Numbered from the stretch's first letter, positions 1 through 5,875 are shown. The stretch: DNA of 5,875 nucleotides from Methanobacteriota archaeon (GCA_029574055.1 JAKQBQ010000189.1:1-5875), one strand, 5' to 3'. The notes: generated from the sequence alone by a model not told the origin. Made by a program: numbers and translations.

Positions 1-352
<352 letters not shown>

Positions 353-356
353 ACGC

Positions 357-380
357 AGGGTGGGGCTCACGCCCCACCCT
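357..380 (+). other. GC-rich hairpin just after 16S
   Basis: A perfect 10-bp stem (357-366 with 371-380, AGGGTGGGGC / GCCCCACCCT) closes a TCAC loop, starting four bases after the mature 16S end. It is followed by CAAACAAAAC rather than a T-run, so it does not look like an intrinsic terminator. It may be a precursor-16S trailer structure guiding or protecting 3' end maturation. The stem is directly visible; the role is inference. Confidence 0.7.
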
Positions 381-401
381 CAAACAAAACAAGCGTAAAA
401 C

Positions 402-439
402 ATTGCAAGGAAAATCAGTGAAAGTGATTTTCCCGCAAT
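402..439 (+). other. Second hairpin in 16S trailer
   Basis: A 9-bp stem GGAAAATCA (409-417) / TGATTTTCC (425-433) with a 7-base loop is extended by a second 5-bp stem ATTGC (402-406) / GCAAT (435-439), with AA against C as an asymmetric internal loop between them. That gives 14 paired positions in 38 bases. No T-run follows directly. It may be part of the pre-16S trailer, or a small structured RNA. I see no C/D-box or tRNA features in it. Confidence 0.6.
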
Positions 440-489
440 TCCGAGGCAGCTTACCATGCACTAAACGCAGCATCGAACGTCATCCGCAT

Positions 490-500
490 ATTTTTATTTC
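490..500 (+). terminator. T-rich stretch, possible end of 16S transcription
   Basis: The non-template strand carries five T, then A, then three T (491-499). Archaeal RNA polymerase can terminate at T-rich tracts without a hairpin, and this is the first such tract downstream of the 16S gene and lies ahead of the next promoter. Placement fits; nothing else proves it. Confidence 0.35.
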
Positions 501-530
501 CATTGTTATCTGTGAATTTGATTCATTCAA

Positions 531-543
531 GTAACACTGTTAT
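531..543. promoter_or_regulatory. Operator-like palindrome, upstream copy
   Basis: GTAACACTGTTAT has an 11-bp core, TAACACTGTTA (532-542), that is palindromic except at its central positions. The core is the exact reverse complement of the core of the copy at 594-604. It lies about 20 bp upstream of the TATA box at 561-567, a position suited to an activator or to one half of a looped repressor complex. Its regulator is not known; the HTH protein encoded just downstream is the obvious candidate. Confidence 0.5.
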
Positions 544-560
544 CATAAATTTAGGTATCA

Positions 561-568
561 TTATATAG
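561..568 (+). promoter_or_regulatory. Archaeal TATA box for the yhbD-bactofilin operon
   Basis: TTATATAG in an AT-rich stretch matches the archaeal box A pattern. Transcription would be expected to start about 25 bases downstream, near 588-591, leaving a leader of roughly 40 bases before the ATG at 628. It is the best TATA-like match in the 16S-to-CDS gap. The start point is inferred from spacing only. Confidence 0.6.
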
Positions 569-591
569 TGAAACATTCATATTACAGTTAA

Positions 592-611
592 CGTAACAGT
601 GTTATGTTACG
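592..611. promoter_or_regulatory. Operator-like palindrome, downstream copy at the predicted start site
   Basis: GTAACAGTGTTAT (593-605) differs at one position from the copy at 531-543, and their centres lie 62 bp apart, close to six helical turns. It is nested in a wider inverted repeat, CGTAAC (592-597) / GTTACG (606-611), and follows a GTTAAC palindrome (587-592). Protein bound here would cover the predicted transcription start, so repression is the simplest reading. As RNA the wider repeat could also form a weak hairpin just before the ribosome binding site. Confidence 0.5.
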
Positions 612-615
612 CTGT

Positions 616-621
616 GGTGAT
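616..621 (+). promoter_or_regulatory. Ribosome binding site GGTGAT deciding the start at 628
   Basis: GGTGAT is complementary to the ATCACC of the 16S tail at 343-348 and sits six bases before ATG 628. The in-frame ATG at 604 has no such site in front of it and lies inside the palindrome, so 628 is the better start. Confidence 0.75.
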
Positions 622-627
622 AGGCAA

Positions 628-1284
628 ATGGATGAGAAACTAATTTCCAAAAAAGAGCTGCTGGAGCTCAAGGGGATATCATACGGCACTTTGTACCGCT
701 GGAAGCGGAAACACCTGATACCCGACGAATGGTTCATCAGGAGATCCACGTACACCGGCCAGGAGACATTCTTCCCGAGGGACTTGATATTGGAGAGGGT
801 GGACAGCATACTCAACAGCAAAGAAGAGTCGTCCCTCGACGATCTGGCAAGAGCCCTTTCGGGAACCCCTCTGGAGATGAACATCACTTTAGAAGAAATG
901 AAAAGGAACGGGATGATATCCGAAGCGGCGATGTCCGTAGCGGCACCGTTTTTACAAGGATCGATTGACTTCGACGGTGCCCTGACGGCATATTCCGTCG
1001 ATTGGCCGATAGAAAGCGGAAGCCTGTCGCTGGATGATGCGAAGACGGCGATCGTGAACATGCTGGCAATAGAGGATAAGGAGGCGCTGCGCCGGAGCAT
1101 CGTCAGGCTTTACAGGAAACAGGGGGTCGTGTTCTGCGCCATCGTCCGAGACGTGTCCAAGATACACATGGACACATCATCAAAACTTGTTTTTGAAATG
1201 AACATGCAGCAGGTCTCCGCAGCATTCAAGACCAACATGTCACTTAAAAAGGGAGAGGAAAGCAATGAGCGATTTGATTATTGA
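628..1284 (+). CDS. YhbD-like protein with N-terminal MerR-type helix-turn-helix
   Basis: A 218-residue protein of the type encoded ahead of bactofilins in Bacillus (YhbD family). The N-terminus, about residues 4-32 (LISKKELLEL... then SYGTLYRWKRKHLIP), reads as a MerR-like winged helix-turn-helix. It is followed by the signature RRSTYTGQETFFPRD (38-52), a helix to residue 62, and a less recognisable C-terminal part (about 85-205) with no membrane segment. The start at 628 is set by GGTGAT at 616-621 and by the family-like beginning MDEKLISKKELLEL; a start at 604 would add eight residues. Its last 20 bases overlap the bactofilin gene, implying coupled translation. The biochemical role of the family is not established to my knowledge. 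Local DNA binding and control of its own operon is inference from the HTH and the palindromes at the promoter. Confidence 0.88.
   Translation: MDEKLISKKELLELKGISYGTLYRWKRKHLIPDEWFIRRSTYTGQETFFPRDLILERVDSILNSKEESSLDDLARALSGTPLEMNITLEEMKRNGMISEAAMSVAAPFLQGSIDFDGALTAYSVDWPIESGSLSLDDAKTAIVNMLAIEDKEALRRSIVRLYRKQGVVFCAIVRDVSKIHMDTSSKLVFEMNMQQVSAAFKTNMSLKKGEESNERFDY
1251..1258 (+). promoter_or_regulatory. Ribosome binding site of the bactofilin gene
   Basis: GGGAGAGG lies six bases before ATG 1265, inside the end of the upstream coding region. It supports a separate start for the overlapping gene. Confidence 0.65.
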
Positions 1285-1843
1285 CGGAATAAGCAATGCA
1301 CCCGGCGGTGTGTTCAATAAGGTGATCATTGACGGAATGTCATCCATCAGCGGAGATCTTACCTGCGACTCGATGGAAGTGGACGGAGTATGCAAAATAA
1401 ATGGGAACGTGCGCGTCAAATACATGTTCGAGATGGACGGGGTCTGCAATATAGCAGGCGATCTTGACGCAGAGGACGTGGACTTCGGCGGCCGCATGAA
1501 CATTACAGGGAACATGTCAGCTGAGAAGGTCAGAGTGGAAGGCTCTCTTACTGTCAACAGGACCTTGAACGCAGGCGAACTCGATCTCAAATTCCAAGGC
1601 CAAGCAAGAGCAAAAGAGGTCGTGGGAGGCAAGATACGCATACATCTCCGTACCGGGACAGGGCATTTCCAAGCGGAGCTCATAGAAGGCGATGAGATCG
1701 ATATAGAAAGATCAAGAGTGGATACAATCAGGGGCGGCAGGGTTGCGATAGGAAAAGGCTGTGCGGTAGGGAAAGTGGAATACCGCGATGAACTGACCCT
1801 CCACCCAAAAGCGGTCGTGAAAGAGAAGGTCAAATTGGATTGA
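1265..1843 (+). CDS. Bactofilin-type polymer-forming cytoskeletal protein (YhbE/YhbF-like)
   Basis: A 192-residue protein built of short beta-helix repeats. The turns are marked by DG or G-G/EG pairs at residues 23-24, 40-41, 58-59, 75-76 and 92-93, a 17-18 residue period with alternating patterns such as IIDGMSSISGDL, EVDGVCKINGNV and EMDGVCNIAGDL. The C-terminal half carries family-like features (IEGDEIDIE at 140-148, GGRVAIGKGCAVGKVEYRD at 157-175). No signal peptide or membrane helix is seen, so it should be cytosolic. Known bactofilins self-assemble into filaments without nucleotides; the Bacillus YhbE/YhbF proteins are linked to flagellar assembly. Here it follows a YhbD-like gene with a 20-base overlap, as in the Bacillus arrangement. 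The function in this organism (scaffold, cell shape, surface-structure assembly) is unknown. The stop lies four bases from the stop of the convergent tyrA gene. Confidence 0.88.
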   Translation: MSDLIIDGISNAPGGVFNKVIIDGMSSISGDLTCDSMEVDGVCKINGNVRVKYMFEMDGVCNIAGDLDAEDVDFGGRMNITGNMSAEKVRVEGSLTVNRTLNAGELDLKFQGQARAKEVVGGKIRIHLRTGTGHFQAELIEGDEIDIERSRVDTIRGGRVAIGKGCAVGKVEYRDELTLHPKAVVKEKVKLD

Positions 1844-1850
1844 CGGATCA
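1841..1850. other. Convergent gene ends separated by 4 bp
   Basis: The plus-strand TGA (1841-1843) and the minus-strand TGA (1848-1850) leave only 1844-1847 between two operons. No terminator can sit between them. Each transcript must end inside the other gene: pyrimidine-rich runs at about 1859-1895 (plus sense) and in the last bases of the bactofilin gene (minus sense) could serve. The 3' ends of the two mRNAs are then probably complementary. Confidence 0.7.
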
Positions 1851-2903
1851 CTGCCGGCCGCTTTTGAAATATTCCTTTCCCTTTTCCATTATTTCAATGA
1901 ACATATCTGGGTCATCTGAAAGCGATGCCCTTTTCACTTCCTTCAACGCCCTTTCGTAAACATTCCACATGTCCTCTACGTTGCAGTTCAAGTTCTGTAT
2001 CTCATGGTACAGCGGAGCATTCTCCTCAGACACGGGAATGGCGGCGGTAAGGCATCTTTTGAACGTAGTGGATGCTATTTTGTCAAACTCTTCGAAGGGT
2101 ATGCCGCTTTCTCTAAGCGCCGTAAAGAAGACTATGTTCGAAGCATGCGCGAAGGCAAGCACGTAGGCCATGAGCTCATCGTGTCTCTCTATGCTTGTGA
2201 ACACGAGGTTGGATCCTTCATTGTCAAAAAGATCGGCAGCTTCGGACACCGCCTCTTTGCAGCCGCAGTCGCATACAACCACGTTCCTGTCCAGCATCGA
2301 CGGCGCGGAAGGGCCGAACATATGGTGTACGGAACACACCTTCCTGCGCTTAGCCAGATCTCTGAGGTCTTCCGCGAAAGGCGATTTTATCGACGAGATA
2401 TCAAAGATCAAAGCGTCTTTTTTGCAGATCTGATCAACTTTTTTCAGTGTGGGCCCGATCGCCGAAGGAGGCACGGATATTATGACGATGTCAGAACTCT
2501 CTGCATCTTCCATGCGCCCGACGGAACGTCCGACGATGTTCACCTCTGCCCCCATCCTGCCGAGGTATCTCTGAAGCCATTGCCCCATGCCTCCGCTGCC
2601 GCCGATTATAGTAACTTTTTTATCGCATCTCTTTCCCACAAGCGCCGATTGGAGTTCAACAGAGCTGTTTATCAGGATCCTGCAAACAGATTCCGACACA
2701 TCCGGGGGGAGCGACGAGTTCTCCGCCATGCTGCGATATCTCTCGATCACCCTCTTCTCCACATCCAAGTTCCTCAACGGGGATCCGAGTTCGTTCTTCA
2801 GGAGGCCGATCTCTCCGGCAACATCGTTGCGTTCGATCATCAGTTCGACGATCTTCGCGTCAATGTCCTCGATCTCTTTTCGCAGGTGCTCTATGTCCTT
2901 CAT
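1848..2903 (-). CDS. tyrA: Chorismate mutase (AroQ) / prephenate dehydrogenase (TyrA) fusion
   Basis: A 351-residue bifunctional enzyme that would turn chorismate into prephenate and then oxidise it with NAD(P) to 4-hydroxyphenylpyruvate, the tyrosine precursor. Residues 1-90 are an AroQ chorismate mutase: R8, R25, K36, E49, S81 and Q85 align with E. coli Arg11, Arg28, Lys39, Glu52, Ser84 and Gln88, but V48 replaces Arg51 and N45 replaces Asp48. Residues about 95-345 are the dehydrogenase, with the nucleotide-binding GGSGGMG (101-107), SVPP (143-146) and HHMFGP (193-198), where the conserved histidine of E. coli T-protein lies. The domain order matches E. coli T-protein. ATG 2903 is chosen because it begins right at the mutase helix and has GAGGA four bases upstream. 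A TTG at 2930, overlapping the previous stop as TTGA, would add nine residues; its AAGGAG is only two bases away. It is the last gene of the aromatic operon. Confidence 0.9.
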   Translation of the reverse strand: MKDIEHLRKEIEDIDAKIVELMIERNDVAGEIGLLKNELGSPLRNLDVEKRVIERYRSMAENSSLPPDVSESVCRILINSSVELQSALVGKRCDKKVTIIGGSGGMGQWLQRYLGRMGAEVNIVGRSVGRMEDAESSDIVIISVPPSAIGPTLKKVDQICKKDALIFDISSIKSPFAEDLRDLAKRRKVCSVHHMFGPSAPSMLDRNVVVCDCGCKEAVSEAADLFDNEGSNLVFTSIERHDELMAYVLAFAHASNIVFFTALRESGIPFEEFDKIASTTFKRCLTAAIPVSEENAPLYHEIQNLNCNVEDMWNVYERALKEVKRASLSDDPDMFIEIMEKGKEYFKSGRQ

Positions 2904-2926
2904 CTGTTCCTCGTTCGGGATCGGGA

Positions 2927-3940
2927 TCAATTCTCCTTGATCTTTTCATTCACTGCCATTCCGAAGTGCCTTCCGCCTTCCATCAAGTGGGCAAGCACCT
3001 CATCGCCTTTTTTGAGTTCGTTGACCGAGACCGAACCCTTGGGCGTGACGAGTTTGACGGTCTCCGCGTTTTGAAGGATCGTAGTGTACTCTTCACCGTT
3101 ATGCGCAGCGGTGACGATGAGCATCGGCCTTACCTCAGCTTTGCACCTTCCGATCGACGCTACCTTTGTGTCCCCCTTTCTGTCAACGATAAGGATATCA
3201 TCGCCCGCCTGGAGTTCCGATAGGTATCTGGTCTTGCCGTCCGGTATCATGATGTACGCGTGCACCGCACCCGCATTCACTCTGAAGGGGCGCGCTGCAA
3301 CATACCCGTTCTCCTCGCTTTCCGATTGTACGAGGAATAGGCATGATGACTGCGATCCTATGAGCATCCCCTCTCCGGGTATCATATTCGAACAGGTATC
3401 GATGCATATGCGGTCGCCGGTCTGTATGTTCTTAACGCTGACGATCTTGAGGGGGGTCAGTCCGAGCTCGGATGTGATGCTGACATTCTTTACGATGTTC
3501 TTCACAGCATCTGGGTCTTTCACATCAACGACTATGCCGTCGGTGCCTTTCTCAAGGATGTTCTTGCATAGCTCCGCGTCCTTAGAGGATGAGACGCAGG
3601 CCATTATCTTGGTCTTTCCCGATGACGCGGCTATGAGGTTCTCATAGGGGATGATGGACCAATCTCCCGTTGATACGACCAGGACCTCCTCTTTACTGCA
3701 GAGGTTCATGGCCGCCGTCTGTTCTTCAGGGGTCGAGACGCGGACAACCCTTCCTTTGAGTTCTCCGGACAGCTTGCCGTCGGTATTGACAATGAGCCTG
3801 ACCTTTCCGAGCGACGAGAACTTCTCGTCTCCCGGCCGGACGATGAACGTATTGATCCCGCTCTCCAATCCGGATATCAGCAGCTTCTTCCTTTTCTCAA
3901 CGTCGTCCGGGACGTCCGCCCTCATCCATATCTCTTTCAT
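2927..3940 (-). CDS. aroB': 3-dehydroquinate synthase type II (archaeal)
   Basis: A 337-residue enzyme matching the archaeal family typified by MJ1249, which oxidatively deaminates and cyclises 2-amino-3,7-dideoxy-D-threo-hept-6-ulosonate to 3-dehydroquinate using NAD. It is unrelated to bacterial AroB. Family signatures are GEGMLIGS (189-196) followed by LFLVQSESEENGYVAARPFR (201-220), VNAGAVHAY (221-229), GKTRYLSEL (235-243) and the C-terminal RHFGM (324-328). Length is normal for the family and the frame is intact. The start at ATG 3940 gives the family-like opening MKEIWMRAD and has GTGAT four bases upstream. A GTG at 3949, overlapping the preceding stop as GTGA, is the alternative and adds three residues. 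The stop is 23 bases before the tyrA ATG. Its substrate is made by the product of the gene just upstream. Confidence 0.93.
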   Translation of the reverse strand: MKEIWMRADVPDDVEKRKKLLISGLESGINTFIVRPGDEKFSSLGKVRLIVNTDGKLSGELKGRVVRVSTPEEQTAAMNLCSKEEVLVVSTGDWSIIPYENLIAASSGKTKIMACVSSSKDAELCKNILEKGTDGIVVDVKDPDAVKNIVKNVSITSELGLTPLKIVSVKNIQTGDRICIDTCSNMIPGEGMLIGSQSSCLFLVQSESEENGYVAARPFRVNAGAVHAYIMIPDGKTRYLSELQAGDDILIVDRKGDTKVASIGRCKAEVRPMLIVTAAHNGEEYTTILQNAETVKLVTPKGSVSVNELKKGDEVLAHLMEGGRHFGMAVNEKIKEN

Positions 3941-3945
3941 GGCTA

Positions 3946-4737
3946 TCACTTAAGGAGCCTTGAGGCCTCCTCCACGGTCATCCCCTTCAGGACGATCCCC
4001 GAAATGGCTTCGGTCATTCTCTTGGGGTTTCTGTGCTGGAATATGTTCCTTCCTATCGAAACGCCTCTTCCTCCCGCCTGAAGAGAATCGTACACCATAT
4101 TTAATATGTCCATGTCCGAATTCATCTTCGGGCCGCCCGCTATCAGTACCGGCGCCAATGCGCCCTTGACCACTTTCTTGAAGGAATCGATGTCGCCGGT
4201 GTAGCTCACCTTGATCAGATCCGCGCCGAGCTCCGCAGCGACCCTCGCGCAGTGCGCCACCGCATCGGGGTCGAACTGGTTCTTCACGGTCGGTCCGCGG
4301 GCGTAGGCCATCACCAGAAGGGGCATCCCCCATTCTGCGCAGTCCATGGACACCTGCCCGAGATCCGACAGCATGTGGGGCTCGCTCTCGGCTCCGAGGT
4401 TAACGTGTATCGAAACCGCATCGGAACCGAACTTGAGTGCCTCCTTCACATTCGATACCAGCACCTTGGAGTCTGAGGTGGTGCCCATGTTCGTGGATGC
4501 CGAAAGGTGGAGTATCAATCCCACGTCATGCCCTGCGGTCCTGTGCCCGTAAGGTATGATGCCTTTTTGCATGAGAACAGCCGTTGCACCGCCCTCGCTT
4601 ACCGCATTGACAGTGCTTTTCATGTCTGTCAGGCCGTCCACAGGACCTATGGACATCCCATGGTCCATCGGGACGACCACCGCGTTCCCTGTCTCTCTGT
4701 CTATTATTCTTTCCAAACGTATGTTTTTGCCGAACAT
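3946..4737 (-). CDS. aroA': ADTH synthase (2-amino-3,7-dideoxy-D-threo-hept-6-ulosonate synthase), class I aldolase family
   Basis: A 263-residue TIM-barrel aldolase of the FbaB/DeoC type, like MJ0400. The family transaldolase makes ADTH from L-aspartate semialdehyde and a 6-deoxy-5-ketofructose phosphate, replacing the bacterial DAHP entry to the shikimate pathway. The motif VPMDHG (22-27) carries the catalytic aspartate (D25), and DLIKVSYTGD (173-182) carries the Schiff-base lysine (K176). Phosphate-binding segments LIAGGPK and GGRGVSIGRNIF follow toward the C-terminus. A fructose-bisphosphate aldolase of the same fold is the main alternative, but the next gene is type II dehydroquinate synthase, which settles the assignment. 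ATG 4737 is preceded by GGTGAT at 4741-4746. It is the first gene of the aromatic operon; the next ATG begins five bases past its stop. Confidence 0.93.
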   Translation of the reverse strand: MFGKNIRLERIIDRETGNAVVVPMDHGMSIGPVDGLTDMKSTVNAVSEGGATAVLMQKGIIPYGHRTAGHDVGLILHLSASTNMGTTSDSKVLVSNVKEALKFGSDAVSIHVNLGAESEPHMLSDLGQVSMDCAEWGMPLLVMAYARGPTVKNQFDPDAVAHCARVAAELGADLIKVSYTGDIDSFKKVVKGALAPVLIAGGPKMNSDMDILNMVYDSLQAGGRGVSIGRNIFQHRNPKRMTEAISGIVLKGMTVEEASRLLK

Positions 4738-4740
4738 TTT

Positions 4741-4746
4741 ATCACC
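4741..4746 (-). promoter_or_regulatory. Ribosome binding site of the aromatic operon
   Basis: On the minus strand GGTGAT lies three bases before ATG 4737. It is the same hexamer as at 616-621 and complementary to the 16S tail in this window. Confidence 0.75.
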
Positions 4747-4753
4747 GTGCTAT

Positions 4754-4767
4754 GTGTTAACACGTGT
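4754..4767. promoter_or_regulatory. Overlapping palindromes ahead of the aromatic operon
   Basis: GTGTTAACAC (4754-4763) is a perfect 10-bp palindrome and overlaps ACACGTGT (4760-4767), an 8-bp palindrome. They lie 17-30 bases upstream of the operon's ATG, near the likely transcription start, where a repressor would act. The TAACAC/GTGTTA half-site also occurs in the palindromes at 532-537 and 599-604. No regulator can be named. Confidence 0.4.
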
Positions 4768-4771
4768 CATG

Positions 4772-4792
4772 CTAAAATACTATTTCTATTTT
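4772..4792 (-). promoter_or_regulatory. Weak promoter candidate for the aromatic operon
   Basis: The minus strand reads AAAATAGAAATAGTATTTTAG here, the most AT-rich patch between the Hcp gene and the operon. No clean box A is present. A TATA element centred near 4785 would place the start near 4760, within the palindromes. This is a position-based guess. Confidence 0.3.
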
Positions 4793-4810
4793 TCGTTGCC
4801 GGCATGGGTT

Positions 4811-4823
4811 GAAAATAAAACAA
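4811..4823 (-). terminator. T-rich tract, likely terminator of the Hcp gene
   Basis: On the minus strand TTGTTTTATTTTC lies about 65 bases past the Hcp stop and before the aromatic operon's promoter region, the expected place for an archaeal T-tract terminator. A shorter T-run (about 4857-4861) occurs earlier. No stable hairpin was seen next to it. Confidence 0.45.
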
Positions 4824-4885
4824 CCTCCTCACGGATCCTTGACCCAGAGGGGGAGTAAAAGGTTTTTAAGAAGGGATTTTTCCGA

Positions 4886-5875
4886 TCATGCGATGTTCAG
4901 GATCTTCATGTCCGCCGCTACTTTAGAGTTGCCCTTTATGCCGAATGTGTCTACCAGCACCTTCAGTATGTTGGGCGAAACGAACTCCGGAAGAGACGGG
5001 CCGAGCATGATGTCCTTGACTCCAAGGTGAAGCAGCGACAGCAGCACAAGGCAGGCCTTCTGCTCGTACCAGGAGATGTTGAACGAAAGCGGAAGCTCGT
5101 TCACGGACAGGCCGGTGACCTCGGAGAGCTTGAGCGCGACCACGACCAAGGAGTAGCAGTCGTTGCATTGTCCCGCGTCCAGCACTCTCGGTATTCCTCC
5201 GATGTCGCCGAGGCCAAGCTTGTTGTACCTGTACTTGGCGCATCCTGCAGTAAGGATTATGGTGTCCTTCGGAAGGGCCTCTGCGAACTCGGTGTAGTAT
5301 TTCCTGTCGGATTTCCTTCCGTCGCAGCCGGCCATGACAACAAGCCTCTTCAATGCGCCGGACGAGATCGCGGCGAGCACTTTGTCGGCCACGCTCAGGA
5401 CGGTGTCGTGGGCGAATCCTATGGGTATGCTCATGTCATCTATCTGGACCGGAGGCTTGCAGGTCTTTGCCAGCTCTATGATCTTCGAGAAGTCCTTGCG
5501 GCCGTTCTTGCTTGATATGTGCTCAATGCCCTTGAAGCCGGCGACCCCGGTGGTGAACATCCTCTTTGCGTACGAATCTTTCGGGGGGACAAGACAGTTA
5601 GTTGTGACCAATATCGGCCCGTTGAAGGATTCGAACTCCTCTTTCTGCCTGTGCCAGGCGTTGCCGTAGTTCCCAACGAGGTTGTCGTACTTCTTGAACT
5701 CGGGGTACGCATGTGCGGGAAGCATCTCCCCGTGGGTGTAGACATCCACGCCGCTTCCTTTCGTCTGCTCCAGGAGTTCCTCGAGGTCTTTGAGGTCATG
5801 ACCGGTTATGAGTATTCCCGGCTTGTTGCGGGTCTTGAGGCTGACCTCCGTTATCTCGGGTATGCCGTATTTCTC
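4886..5875 (-). CDS. hcp: Hybrid cluster protein / hydroxylamine reductase, C-terminal part (N-terminus outside window)
   Basis: The open frame continues to the window edge, giving 329 residues. By comparison with the Desulfovibrio protein about 218 N-terminal residues are missing, including the region of the N-terminal iron-sulfur cluster. All eight hybrid-cluster ligands are visible, numbered within this fragment: H26 (TGHDL), E50 (HGEMLPAH), C94 (TTNC), C184 (MAGCDG, the persulfide position), C212 (TAGC), C237 (GQCNDC), E271 and K273 (WYEQK). Most spacings match the known enzyme. Hcp proteins of anaerobes reduce hydroxylamine in vitro and are now mostly viewed as nitric oxide or nitrosative-stress enzymes in the cytoplasm. 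A GTG at 5749 in the middle of the fold is not the start, because the conserved His-containing GHDL segment lies upstream of it. The gene is separated by 148 bp from the aromatic operon and need not be co-transcribed with it. Confidence 0.95.
   Translation of the reverse strand, partial: EKYGIPEITEVSLKTRNKPGILITGHDLKDLEELLEQTKGSGVDVYTHGEMLPAHAYPEFKKYDNLVGNYGNAWHRQKEEFESFNGPILVTTNCLVPPKDSYAKRMFTTGVAGFKGIEHISSKNGRKDFSKIIELAKTCKPPVQIDDMSIPIGFAHDTVLSVADKVLAAISSGALKRLVVMAGCDGRKSDRKYYTEFAEALPKDTIILTAGCAKYRYNKLGLGDIGGIPRVLDAGQCNDCYSLVVVALKLSEVTGLSVNELPLSFNISWYEQKACLVLLSLLHLGVKDIMLGPSLPEFVSPNILKVLVDTFGIKGNSKVAADMKILNIA

Noticed and set aside
357..380. Intrinsic terminator right after 16S
   Set aside because: The stem is strong, but the following bases are A-rich rather than T-rich on the transcribed sense, so it was listed as a hairpin of unknown role.
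513..525. TGAAT-TTG-ATTCA inverted repeat as a further operator
   Set aside because: Five-base arms in AT-rich DNA are expected by chance, and it is not repeated elsewhere in the window, unlike the TAACA/TGTTA palindromes.
604..627. Upstream ATG as start of the YhbD-like gene
   Set aside because: There is no Shine-Dalgarno in front of it, it overlaps the operator-like palindrome, and the added residues do not resemble the family. ATG 628 has GGTGAT in front.
588..1100. 170-codon minus-strand open frame opposite the YhbD-like gene
   Set aside because: The plus strand encodes a recognised protein with a ribosome binding site; the opposite frame is Ser-rich and runs into the promoter region.
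1240..1851. 203-codon minus-strand open frame opposite the bactofilin gene
   Set aside because: It mirrors the repetitive bactofilin coding sequence, is low-complexity Ser/Pro/Thr rich, and shows no family.
2004..3074. 356-codon plus-strand open frame opposite tyrA and the end of the dehydroquinate synthase gene
   Set aside because: The minus-strand frames there are clear enzyme families with intact motifs. The plus-strand translation is rich in Arg, His and Phe, shows no domain and spans the ends of two real genes.
4769..4807. Tiny minus-strand frame (ATG, 12 codons, TGA) behind a GAGGAGG sequence
   Set aside because: The GAGGAGG is over 15 bases from the ATG, the peptide has no features, and the stretch overlaps the likely promoter of the aromatic operon.

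Overview
The window looks like a chromosomal segment of a methanogen-type archaeon, most likely class Thermoplasmata and possibly order Methanomassiliicoccales. Four things support this: an archaeal 16S rRNA 3' end, no 23S or tRNA gene behind it (unlinked rRNA genes are known from Thermoplasmata), the archaeal ADTH / type II dehydroquinate synthase route into aromatic amino acids, and GGTGAT-type ribosome binding sites that match this window's own 16S tail. The order-level assignment is inference from memory of these families; no search was run.

Layout, left to right. Bases 1-352 are the last quarter of a 16S rRNA gene on the plus strand. A gap of about 275 bases follows (353-627). It holds two strong hairpins just past the rRNA, a T-rich stretch, and an archaeal promoter whose TATA box sits between two near-identical operator-like palindromes. 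This promoter should drive a two-gene plus-strand operon: a MerR-like HTH protein of the Bacillus YhbD type (628-1284), overlapped by a bactofilin-type polymer-forming protein of the YhbE/YhbF type (1265-1843).

The rest reads on the minus strand. An aromatic-amino-acid operon runs from 4737 down to 1848: ADTH synthase, then type II 3-dehydroquinate synthase, then a fused chorismate mutase/prephenate dehydrogenase. These cover the two entry steps of the archaeal shikimate route and two steps of the tyrosine branch; the middle shikimate genes are not in the window. The operon ends 4 bp from the end of the bactofilin gene, so the two operons converge with no intergenic room. Upstream of it, separated by 148 bp, is the C-terminal 60% of a hybrid cluster protein (hydroxylamine reductase, Hcp), which runs off the right edge. 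All eight hybrid-cluster ligands can be identified in the visible part.

The most interesting part is the YhbD-bactofilin pair. It is a cytoskeletal cassette best known from Bacillus, here in an archaeon from a lineage often lacking a rigid cell wall, with a DNA-binding-type protein encoded first and a paired-palindrome promoter that this protein could plausibly regulate. The aromatic and Hcp genes look ordinary, except that the chorismate mutase domain has valine where the family usually has an active-site arginine.
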